The translations under genes were made by a program, and so were the position numbers. The notes beneath the pieces were generated by a model, which was not told the DNA's origin, ran no database searches, and saw nothing but the letters and a program-made list of their open reading frames with translations. A stretch of 5,524 nucleotides of DNA from JBPCPM01 sp050999155 (lineage in GTDB: Bacteria; Actinomycetota; Thermoleophilia; Solirubrobacterales; 70-9). This document shows, in pieces, positions 1-4,841 of this stretch (its first letter is position 1; each line of letters starts with the position of its first letter). The stretch covers positions 1 to 5,524 of the forward strand of contig JBPCPM010000095.1 in the NCBI GenBank assembly GCA_050999155.1. Direction: 5' to 3'.

Positions 1-83
1 TCGCCGAGGGGGGGTGCGTCGCGCGTGGGGGGTGGCCCCGTGTGGGTTCCTGTCTCTCCGAGGCCTGCGTCGCTGGTGCTCAC
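1..83 (-). CDS. Partial unknown CDS, N-terminus only, coupled to ctaG (runs off left edge)
   Basis: A minus-strand GTG at 83-81 overlaps the ctaG stop codon (TGA at 82-80) in a GTGA arrangement typical of translationally coupled operon genes. The frame stays open for 27 codons to the window edge and begins MSTSDAGLGETGTHTG, then becomes proline-rich. A purine-rich AGAGGG stretch lies about 8-9 bases upstream, inside the ctaG tail, and could serve as ribosome binding site. No domain is visible in so short a piece, so no function is given. Being coupled to ctaG, it might be another respiratory-chain or copper-related gene, but that is a guess. The alternative is that this is simply a noncoding 3' region, since 27 open codons in GC-rich DNA are weak evidence on their own. 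Confidence 0.4.
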   Translation of the reverse strand, partial: MSTSDAGLGETGTHTGPPPTRDAPPLG

Positions 84-1003
84 GCCGGGGTCCCTCTCCC
101 GCTGCCGGGCAACCCGGCGCCGCTGAGAATCCGCTCGCGCAGCTCGGCGCCTCGGCCGGCGGCGACGGCGCGCTTGGCCCGGGCGGGATCGAGCTCCACC
201 CCCAGGCGCTCGGCTTCGTCGATGAGGTCCTGGGATTTTTCGGCCTGATCGGCGGCCTGCAGGAACACCCAGGCGATCACGCCGAGGGTGACGAGGCTGC
301 CTTCGATGAGCATGATCACGCCGGCCGTTCCCTGGTCGGCGAGCAGGCTGATGTCCCAGAGCGCCACCCCGGGGGCGTAGTCGGGGTACAGCGCCGTGCC
401 CGACCACATCAGCGCGTTGGCCAGCAGCGCCCCGCCGAAGCGCACGCCCACCACGTAGATGAGCTTGCTGACGAGGCCGAACCAGCTCGGGGTCGGCAAG
501 GGGCCGAACACCGGCATCCACATGAGGATCCCGAAGCCGATGAACGCCCCATGCTCGACGGCGTGCACGAGGGGGCTGTTCAGCGCCCCCTGGTAGGCGA
601 AGGGCAGATGCCAGAAGTAGAGGTTGGCCAGCCACAGCGGGAAGGCGATGCCCGGGTGGGCAAGGGTCTTGAGCCGGGCTACCACCGGGTTGCGCAGGAT
701 GGGCGCGAGCAGCGGGCCGGTGAGCCCGATGGCGATGAGGATCGGGGCGATGTCCCCGATCACCAGGTGCTGGCCCATGTGGGCCAAGAACAGCTCCTCG
801 CCCAGATGGGCGACCGGCGAGACCAGGCCGGCGACGATCAGGATCAGCCCGGAGGCGAAGGAAACCTGGCGGCCCACCGCCACGGGCTTGCCGTGACGGG
901 CCAGCGTCGCGGCCCGCGCCCAGTAAGCGAAGACGGCGACGAGCACCGGGACGAGCTGCAGCGGCTCGAGGGTCCCGGATCCAACGTGGGCAAGCGGAAT
1001 CAC
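80..1003 (-). CDS. ctaG: CtaG-family (caa3-type) cytochrome c oxidase assembly membrane protein
   Basis: This 307-residue polytopic membrane protein matches the Caa3_CtaG family, whose members help build the copper-containing haem-copper oxidase in the cytoplasmic membrane. About seven hydrophobic segments are visible, near residues 15-35, 47-65, 81-101, 118-135, 152-168, 177-199 and 224-248. Family-like signatures are FLAHMGQHLVIGD near 72-84 followed by AP at 86-87, WH at 131-132, HAVEH at 147-151 (an HxxxH pair) and ADQGTAGVIML near 222-232. The histidines are plausible metal-contact residues by family knowledge. Residues from about 250 form a charged, probably cytoplasmic tail. The start is GTG at 1003; the resulting N-terminus (IPLAH) looks like family members, and there is only a weak purine stretch upstream. 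Its stop overlaps the next minus-strand start. The gene symbol reflects family membership, not proven function. Confidence 0.9.
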   Translation of the reverse strand: MIPLAHVGSGTLEPLQLVPVLVAVFAYWARAATLARHGKPVAVGRQVSFASGLILIVAGLVSPVAHLGEELFLAHMGQHLVIGDIAPILIAIGLTGPLLAPILRNPVVARLKTLAHPGIAFPLWLANLYFWHLPFAYQGALNSPLVHAVEHGAFIGFGILMWMPVFGPLPTPSWFGLVSKLIYVVGVRFGGALLANALMWSGTALYPDYAPGVALWDISLLADQGTAGVIMLIEGSLVTLGVIAWVFLQAADQAEKSQDLIDEAERLGVELDPARAKRAVAAGRGAELRERILSGAGLPGSGRGTPA

Positions 1004-1016
1004 CCCGTCCAGAGTA
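1004..1016 (-). promoter_or_regulatory. Possible -10 element giving a leaderless ctaG transcript
   Basis: On the minus strand TACTCT (1016-1011) fits the loose actinobacterial -10 pattern TAnnnT and ends 7 bases before the ctaG GTG. A transcript from it would begin at or next to the start codon, which would explain why ctaG lacks a clear Shine-Dalgarno sequence. No convincing -35 hexamer is seen at 16-18 bases spacing, so this is a weak call. Confidence 0.25.
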
Positions 1017-1043
1017 CCGAGGCCCGACCCCCGGCCCGGTCAC

Positions 1044-1088
1044 GCTCGCTGAACGATTCTCGGGCCCGGGGCGCCGGAAATCGTTCAG
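1044..1088. repeat. Palindromic repeat, copy 1
   Basis: CTGAACGATT at 1049-1058 is the exact reverse complement of AATCGTTCAG at 1079-1088, giving a perfect 10-bp stem around a 20-base GC-rich loop. The unit starts at 1044 with GCTCG, shared with copy 2. Over 44 aligned bases (1044-1087 against 1116-1159) the copies differ at only five positions. Because loop and arms are both conserved, a duplicated element (REP-like) is more likely than two independent operators. It lies about 45 bp upstream of ctaG. Confidence 0.8.
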
Positions 1089-1115
1089 TAGACCGGCGAC
1101 CCCGGAAGGCCCCTT

Positions 1116-1165
1116 GCTCGCTGAACGATTGTCGGGGCCGGGGCGCGGTGAATCGTTCAACGAGC
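1116..1165. repeat. Palindromic repeat, copy 2; possible corA terminator
   Basis: TGAACGATT at 1122-1130 pairs perfectly with AATCGTTCA at 1151-1159. After one C/A mismatch the stem continues with GCTCG (1116-1120) against CGAGC (1161-1165), so 14 of 15 positions pair. The loop is again exactly 20 bases. The outer edge is 11 bases past the corA stop codon, so in the minus-strand RNA this hairpin could end or stabilise the corA message, although no U-tract follows. Copy 1 lies 72 bp away in the same orientation. Confidence 0.8.
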
Positions 1166-1176
1166 CGGGCGGTGGC

Positions 1177-2151
1177 TCACAGCCAATCGATGCTGCGGAA
1201 GAAGCGCCACACCCCTGCGCTCAGGGCCACCATCACCCCGACGGCCAGCGGGTAGCCGAAGCTCACACCGAGCTCGGGCATGTTCTCGAAGTTCATTCCG
1301 TAGATGCCGGAAACCAGCGTGGGCAGGGCGATGATGGCCGCCCAGGCCGAGATCTTCTGCACCGTCTCGTTCTGCTCGAGGCCCAGCAGCGTGGCGTTGG
1401 CCTGTAGCACCCCGTCGAGCAGCTCGCGCATGGAGCTGATGACCTCCTCGATCCGACGCGCGTGGTCGGCCACATCGCGGTAGTAGCTGGTGATCGCGTC
1501 CTCGGAGGCCAGGACCTCCCCCGCCTCCAGGCGGCCGAGGGGGCGCAACAGCGGCCACACGGCCCGGTGGAACTGCAGGACCTCGCGCTTGAGGAAGTAG
1601 ATCCGCTCGGTGGGATGGTCGCGGTTGGTAAAGACCTGCTCCTCGACCTCGGTCACGTCGGTGTCGAGGCCATCGGCCACCGGGAAGTAGCCGTCGACCA
1701 CGACATCGAGCACGGCCCACACCACCGCGGCGGGGCCGTGGGCGAGCAGATCGGGCTTGTCCTCGAGGCGCTTGCGGGCCGGGCCAAGCTCGCACGCCTG
1801 CCCGTGGCGGACGGTGACCACGTAGCCGGGCCCCGCGAAGACGTGGATCTCGCCGAAGTCGATCTCCTCGCGCTCGTCGTCGTAGCGGGCGCTGCGCAGG
1901 ACCATGAAGACCGCCTCGCCGTACTCCTCGAGCTTGGGTCGCTGATGGGCCTGGCGGGCGTCCTCGACGGGAAGCGGGTGCAGGTCAAACTGCCGCGCCA
2001 CGCGGTCGAGCAGGGCGTGGTCGGGCTCGAGGAGACCCACCCAGACGAAGTCCTCCCCGGCCGAGCGAGCGAGCCGGCCGGCCTCCTCGAGATCCAGCGC
2101 GCCGTCGTTCTGGCGGGCGCCGTCGCAGTAGTGCGCACAGTCGACGATCAC
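1177..2151 (-). CDS. corA: CorA-family divalent metal (Mg2+/Co2+) transporter
   Basis: The 324-residue product is a CorA/MIT-superfamily channel for Mg2+ and related ions in the cytoplasmic membrane, usually a homopentamer. A soluble N-terminal domain (about 1-200) contains blocks such as DEREEIDFGEIHVF and leads into a long helical stretch with many charged residues. Two membrane helices follow at about 267-286 and 298-317. The first ends in the diagnostic YGMN (284-287), the selectivity-filter signature, followed by MPEL (291-294) as the periplasmic loop. The C-terminus is basic, as usual. The GTG at 2151 is chosen because it gives MIVDCAHY, a common beginning in actinobacterial relatives. 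No Shine-Dalgarno precedes it. An in-frame GTG at 2238 would add 29 unconserved-looking residues. The open frame runs much further upstream, but that part is antisense to the ferritin gene. The gene is divergent from that ferritin gene. Confidence 0.92.
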   Translation of the reverse strand: MIVDCAHYCDGARQNDGALDLEEAGRLARSAGEDFVWVGLLEPDHALLDRVARQFDLHPLPVEDARQAHQRPKLEEYGEAVFMVLRSARYDDEREEIDFGEIHVFAGPGYVVTVRHGQACELGPARKRLEDKPDLLAHGPAAVVWAVLDVVVDGYFPVADGLDTDVTEVEEQVFTNRDHPTERIYFLKREVLQFHRAVWPLLRPLGRLEAGEVLASEDAITSYYRDVADHARRIEEVISSMRELLDGVLQANATLLGLEQNETVQKISAWAAIIALPTLVSGIYGMNFENMPELGVSFGYPLAVGVMVALSAGVWRFFRSIDWL

Positions 2152-2283
2152 CGCTGGCGGTGTTCGCCGGGCGGCGCGCGGCTCCTGCGAGTGACCCAGC
2201 TCACCGTTTCGCCGCCGACCGCGCGGGTACCGCGTCACAAGGCCGTTGCGGACCCCCGCCGGCCCACCGCATCCGACCCAAGC

Positions 2284-2290
2284 GAAGGAG
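2284..2290 (+). promoter_or_regulatory. Ribosome binding site of the ferritin-like gene
   Basis: GAAGGAG at 2284-2290 is a strong Shine-Dalgarno match placed 5 bases before the GTG at 2296. It fixes the start of the ferritin-like gene and shows that the long upstream in-frame extension (open back to 1462) is not translated as part of it. Confidence 0.85.
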
Positions 2291-2295
2291 TCATC

Positions 2296-2805
2296 GTGGC
2301 CAAATCCTCCGACGACATCGGGATCCTCAGCGACGCCAACAAAGACAAGCGCGAGGAGATCGTCGAGCTGCTCAAGACCGCGTACTGGATGGAGATGGAG
2401 ACCGTGATGAGCTACACGGCCAACTCCACCAACCCCGACGGGGTCCGCGCCCAGGAGATCAAGGAAGCTCTCGAGAAGGACATCGAGGAAGAGCTCTCCC
2501 ATGCTCGTCAGTTCGCCCAGCGCATCAAGGAGCTCTACGGCGTGGTCCCCGGCTCGCTGGACTTCAAGGCCAGCCAGTCCTCGTTGCAGCCGCCGTCGGA
2601 GCAGACGGACGTCGTGCATGTGATCAAGGGCGTGATCGAGGCCGAGTCCGGCGCCATCGCCCACTACAACAAGGTGATCGAGGTCACCGACGGCATCGAC
2701 TGGGCCACCCAGGACATCGTCATCGCGATCCTCGCCGACGAGCAGGGTCACCGCCGCCTGTTCGAGGGGTTCCTGCGCGAGTACCAGGCCGAGGGGCTGG
2801 CGTAG
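2296..2805 (+). CDS. Ferritin-like diiron protein (bacterioferritin/Dps-type four-helix bundle)
   Basis: The 169-residue product has the layout of a ferritin-like four-helix bundle, which oxidises and stores or handles iron in the cytoplasm. Putative diiron ligands occur in the expected order: glutamate in helix 1 (YWMEMETVM, E33 or E35), ExxH in helix 2 (EEELSHARQ, E66/H69), glutamate in helix 3 (GVIEAESGAIAHY, E115 or E117), and ExxH in helix 4 (LADEQGHRRLF, E149/H152). The two ExxH pairs argue for a working metal site. The start is GTG at 2296, with a strong ribosome binding site. Whether it forms a 24-mer storage shell, a Dps-like 12-mer or a smaller enzyme cannot be read from sequence; no haem-binding methionine can be assigned. 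It is divergent from corA across a 144-bp gap in which I see no confident promoter or iron box, and it is followed by a strong hairpin. Confidence 0.88.
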   Translation: MAKSSDDIGILSDANKDKREEIVELLKTAYWMEMETVMSYTANSTNPDGVRAQEIKEALEKDIEEELSHARQFAQRIKELYGVVPGSLDFKASQSSLQPPSEQTDVVHVIKGVIEAESGAIAHYNKVIEVTDGIDWATQDIVIAILADEQGHRRLFEGFLREYQAEGLA

Positions 2806-2817
2806 AACTCGAGTCCG

Positions 2818-2856
2818 GACGCACCGGGGCCCCTCCGTCAGGAGTTCCGGTGCGTC
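2818..2856 (+). terminator. Hairpin terminator after the ferritin-like gene
   Basis: GACGCACCGG at 2818-2827 pairs perfectly with CCGGTGCGTC at 2847-2856, and a second small stem (CTCC 2833-2836 with GGAG 2841-2844, GTCA loop) sits inside it. It begins 12 bases after the ferritin stop. There is no T-tract, which is common for high-GC terminators. Being symmetric, it could also stop transcription arriving on the minus strand through the SRPBCC remnant. Confidence 0.7.
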
Positions 2857-2865
2857 GTTCGCGGG

Positions 2866-2975
2866 ACGTCGAAACCGCTCGGGCTCGGTGAAGAACGCGA
2901 ACACCGTCTCGGGGGTGCCTGCACAAAGACCTCCCGCTCGACCCGGGGCTCGTCGCTGCTGCGGGGATTGGTCAT
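2866..2975 (-). pseudogene. Broken 5' fragment of an SRPBCC (START/AHSA1-type) gene
   Basis: From a minus-strand ATG at 2975 the frame reads MTNPRSSDEP and then VEREVFVQAP, the usual opening strand of SRPBCC ligand-binding proteins. At a run of five C (2915-2911) the reading must shift by one base, as if one C were lost. It then continues in the other frame as ETVFAFFTEPERFRR, the typical first helices of the polyketide-cyclase/AHSA1 type, where a tryptophan and glycine normally follow. The similarity stops at about 2866, just before the ferritin terminator, so some three quarters of the usual 140-160 residues are gone. A frameshift plus a 3' truncation marks it as a remnant. SRPBCC genes are often coupled to ArsR regulators, and a possible ArsR tail lies upstream. 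Its small size and position make residual function unlikely. Confidence 0.72.
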
Positions 2976-2991
2976 CGCCAGTCGTTCCGTG

Positions 2992-3054
2992 GTCGCCTTC
3001 TGCCTGGAGCGTCGGTTCCCGTAGCCGATGGCCCCAAAACCGGTCGAGGTACGC
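2992..3054 (-). pseudogene. Possible C-terminal remnant of an ArsR-type regulator
   Basis: One minus-strand frame between the mpaB-like stop and the SRPBCC remnant reads AYLDRFWGHRLREPTLQAEG. ArsR regulators paired with SRPBCC genes commonly end in a helix with an RxFW..RL..L pattern, followed by a short polar tail, and the gene order here (regulator, then SRPBCC) would fit. The match is about 20 residues, so chance similarity is possible. No helix-turn-helix part remains, because the preceding sequence belongs to the DUF2236 gene. Confidence 0.25.
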
Positions 3055-3067
3055 GCCCCGTACGCGG

Positions 3068-3883
3068 TCAGGCGGTGCGCGTCTGCGGGATCCGCCGGAG
3101 GCGATCGGGCGTGAGCGGCAGGGCCACGCGTCGCACGTACTCGGCCCCCGCCCGCACCATCAGGCTGCGGATCGGGTCCGGGGGCAGCGGGGCGAAGTTG
3201 AACTGGCGGCGGATCTCGGGCGGCAGCAGGGCGACGGTGATGAAGTTCACCGTCTCGACCAGCGGGCGGGCCGGGAACGGCAGCGGCGGGTTGAACACGA
3301 TGTCCAGGCCCCGGTCACGGGCCCACGGGGTGACCACGAGCTCGCCGCTGTCCAGCCGCTCGCGGCCGTAGGCGCGCATGGCGGCGACGTCGGCCGGCAT
3401 CTCGTCGTCGGCGAGCCCGAACAGCGAGCCGACGAGCCGGTAGTCCTGCCACAACCGTTCCTGCTCGTCCGCGCTCAGCGCCGCGACGTAGCGGCTGTAG
3501 ACCACCATCGCGCTGTCGGCCAGGGAGTAGAGCACCCACAACAGCAGGGCCGGGTCGTCTGCCGCGTACGGGGTCCCGGCCGGGAACGGGCCGGCCGGCT
3601 CGCGTAGCCGCCCGCGCACACGGGCGTGGGCCCTGCGCACCTGGGCGGTCAGCCGATCGGCCTCCTCGCGACCGCCGAAGCCGATCGCGTCCATCACGAC
3701 GGCCGTCTGACGCAGGCGCTCGTAGGGGTCGTCGAAGCCGCCGGAGTGCGCGAGCAGGCCCGTCATGGCCAGGGGGTGGGCCGCCTGCATCAGCAGCGCA
3801 CGCGGACCGGAGAGGACCACGATCCGCTCGCCGACCACGCGGCGCAGCATCGAGTCGTCGTCGAAGTAGCCGTCGGCCGCCAC
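3068..3883 (-). CDS. DUF2236 / MpaB-like oxygenase-family protein
   Basis: The 271-residue product belongs to the DUF2236 family (ER-bound oxygenase MpaB / rubber oxygenase Lcp catalytic domain), helical proteins of which some bind haem and cleave lipid or isoprenoid chains. Supporting blocks are GYFDDDSMLRRV at 5-16, PRALLMQAAHPLAMTGLLAH at 27-46 (the family's AHP histidine is H36), VRRAHARVRG at 82-91 and GTPYAADDPALLLWV at 103-117, with a proline-rich C-terminal region containing LPPEIRRQF. The substrate is unknown. In many relatives the WV pair is followed by histidine, but here it is L118. The start is GTG at 3883 without a visible ribosome binding site; ATG at 3850 would remove the conserved GYF, so the longer form is preferred. 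It lies 50 bp downstream of the HD gene and may be cotranscribed with it. Confidence 0.85.
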   Translation of the reverse strand: MAADGYFDDDSMLRRVVGERIVVLSGPRALLMQAAHPLAMTGLLAHSGGFDDPYERLRQTAVVMDAIGFGGREEADRLTAQVRRAHARVRGRLREPAGPFPAGTPYAADDPALLLWVLYSLADSAMVVYSRYVAALSADEQERLWQDYRLVGSLFGLADDEMPADVAAMRAYGRERLDSGELVVTPWARDRGLDIVFNPPLPFPARPLVETVNFITVALLPPEIRRQFNFAPLPPDPIRSLMVRAGAEYVRRVALPLTPDRLRRIPQTRTA

Positions 3884-3933
3884 GCGAGAAGTACGCGAGC
3901 CGCGCGGGTCGCGGATGCGCCGGACGGCGCGGT

Positions 3934-4527
3934 CTACCCGTCGGCGGCCAACCCCCGCGCGGCCGCTCGCAGCTTCAGCAGCGCCTCGTCGAGGTCCTCC
4001 AGGTAGCGCAGCCCCGGGGCGAGGCGGCGCACCATCGCGGCGTCGTGCTCCCAGAGCCGGATCCGGGCGTCCAGCGTGATCTCGAACATCTCGACGACCT
4101 TCAATCCGTGCATCTCGATGGCCGCCGTCGTCTCGATCGCGTTGGAGAGCTTGTCGGCGCCGAACACGGCGGCCGCACGCGACCCCGCTGCCTGGACGCG
4201 GAGGCGCAGCTCGGTCTTGCGCTCGATGGGGTCGGCGATCGACTGGTCCTCGGAGAGCGTGGCCACGAGATCAGCGATGTCCTCGCCGAAGCGATGCGCG
4301 AGCACCTCGTGCCCGCCGCGCATCCCCTCCAGGGTGTCGTGCAGCAGGCACACGGCCTGGAGCCGCTCGTCGAACCCTGCTCCGGCGATGATCTCCGCCA
4401 CCTCGACGGGGTGGTCGACGTAAGGGGCGCCGTCGCGCCGCCGGGTGTTGGCGTGCACGCGGTGGGCCAGACGCCAGGCGTCGGCGAGCAACGGGCGCGC
4501 GGCGAGGGTGTCGGGGGGATCGGCCAT
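3934..4527 (-). CDS. Single-domain HD hydrolase, SpoT/MESH1-like (putative small alarmone hydrolase)
   Basis: The product (197 residues from ATG 4527; a GTG directly before it at 4530 would add one) resembles the HD hydrolase half of Rel/SpoT and stand-alone MESH1-type enzymes, which remove pyrophosphate from (p)ppGpp. In the 198-residue numbering, TRRRDGAPYVDHP gives H40, LLHDTLEG gives the H64-D65 pair, and FGADKLSNAIE gives D126 and N130. These are the four expected metal ligands plus the nearby asparagine. RFGEDIADLVATLSED (80-95) matches the FG.DI..LV..LTED stretch. The catalytic Glu-Asp pair is only half kept: E68 is present but the next residue is G69. There is no synthetase, TGS or ACT domain. 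Activity on ppGpp is therefore plausible but uncertain; another nucleotide pyrophosphate may be the substrate. No Shine-Dalgarno is visible. Confidence 0.82.
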   Translation of the reverse strand: MADPPDTLAARPLLADAWRLAHRVHANTRRRDGAPYVDHPVEVAEIIAGAGFDERLQAVCLLHDTLEGMRGGHEVLAHRFGEDIADLVATLSEDQSIADPIERKTELRLRVQAAGSRAAAVFGADKLSNAIETTAAIEMHGLKVVEMFEITLDARIRLWEHDAAMVRRLAPGLRYLEDLDEALLKLRAAARGLAADG

Positions 4528-4544
4528 CACGACGGTAGGCGGCG

Positions 4545-4640
4545 GTGCCGCCGGGCGGCGCGACCGACGAGCATTTCCACCGGGCCAGCGAGGAGATCTA
4601 CTACTTCACGTCCGGGTCGGGCCGCATGCGCCTCGGCGAG
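4545..4640 (+). pseudogene. Orphan cupin motif-1 fragment (gene remnant)
   Basis: On the plus strand, the frame starting at codon 4545 reads VPPGGATD and then EHFHRASEEIYYFTSGSG, followed by RMRLGE. This is an exact match to cupin motif 1, G(X)5HXH(X)4E(X)6G, with G at 4554, H at 4572 and 4578, E at 4593 and G at 4614, so all three motif-1 metal ligands are intact. A stop codon at 4536 closes the frame upstream, and the HD gene lies just beyond. After 4640 the frame becomes arginine/serine-rich and ends at 4712 inside the opposite-strand small gene. Cupin motif 2, with its last histidine, is missing, so no complete barrel can form. GTG at 4545 could in principle start translation, but no ribosome binding site is seen. 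I read it as a decayed cupin gene. Confidence 0.7.
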
Positions 4641-4644
4641 CAGC

Positions 4645-4827
4645 CTAGATCGCGATCTTCGAGTGCGCGACCTCGGCGCCCTTTTGCAGGTCTCGTAGCT
4701 GCGTGCGGGTGAGAAACACCCGGACCTCGCCGTCGGGCCCGCCTATGCGAAGCCATCCGCCGACGAACTCCCCCGAGGGGTCCTCACCGACGTCGAACTT
4801 CATCCACTCGACTTCTTCCAGATCCAT
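4645..4827 (-). CDS. Small unknown protein, 60 residues
   Basis: The product begins MDLEEVEWMKFDVGED and ends HSKIAI. It is acidic in its first half, has no membrane segment or signal peptide, and reads like a compact beta-rich fold followed by one short helix (LTRTQLRDLQKGAEVAH). I do not recognise a family. ATG at 4827 is chosen over the longer ATG at 4839 because GGGAGG (4837-4832) lies 4 bases before it, while nothing suitable precedes 4839. It starts 14 bp after the stop of the metallo-beta-lactamase-like gene and is very probably cotranscribed with it. A real gene is supported by the ribosome binding site, the operon spacing and an amino-acid mix that is not the usual GC-rich arginine/alanine noise. 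Confidence 0.65.
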   Translation of the reverse strand: MDLEEVEWMKFDVGEDPSGEFVGGWLRIGGPDGEVRVFLTRTQLRDLQKGAEVAHSKIAI

Positions 4828-4831
4828 CTCG

Positions 4832-4837
4832 CCTCCC
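4832..4837 (-). promoter_or_regulatory. Ribosome binding site deciding the start of the small protein
   Basis: GGGAGG on the minus strand (4837-4832) lies 4 bases upstream of the ATG at 4827-4825. It overlaps the alternative ATG at 4839-4837, which has no such site of its own, so the shorter 60-residue form is favoured. Confidence 0.65.
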
Positions 4838-4841
4838 ATGA

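Noticed and set aside
104..118. GCCGGG/CCCGGC hairpin with a 3-base loop
   Set aside because: It lies inside the 3' coding end of ctaG and is probably a by-product of Gly/Pro codons; no T-tract follows.
14..1255. 413-codon plus-strand open frame opposite ctaG
   Set aside because: It is antisense to a clear CtaG protein, is rich in Arg/Gly/Asp/His typical of GC-rich shadow frames, and shows no domain.
1462..2295. Long plus-strand extension in frame with the ferritin-like gene
   Set aside because: It is antisense to corA and has no domain; the strong ribosome binding site at 2284-2290 sets the real start at 2296.
2152..2295. GTGA-N6-TCAC inverted repeat (2191-2204) as a metal-regulator operator between corA and ferritin
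   Set aside because: Four-base arms are expected by chance in such a region, and no Fur, DtxR or IdeR box can be recognised.
2152..2904. Upstream extension of the corA frame (575 codons in total)
   Set aside because: The extra part is antisense to the ferritin-like gene, and CorA similarity begins at MIVDCAHY (2151). The far end only borrows a piece of the SRPBCC remnant.
3049..3063. GTACG...CGTAC 5-bp hairpin just after the DUF2236 stop
   Set aside because: It is too short and has no T-tract, so it is not a convincing terminator.
2888..3607. 239-codon plus-strand open frame
   Set aside because: It lies mostly antisense to the DUF2236 gene and has the composition of a shadow frame.
4045..4698. 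217-codon plus-strand open frame opposite the HD gene
   Set aside because: It is a shadow of the HD gene; the cupin signal nearby is in a different frame.
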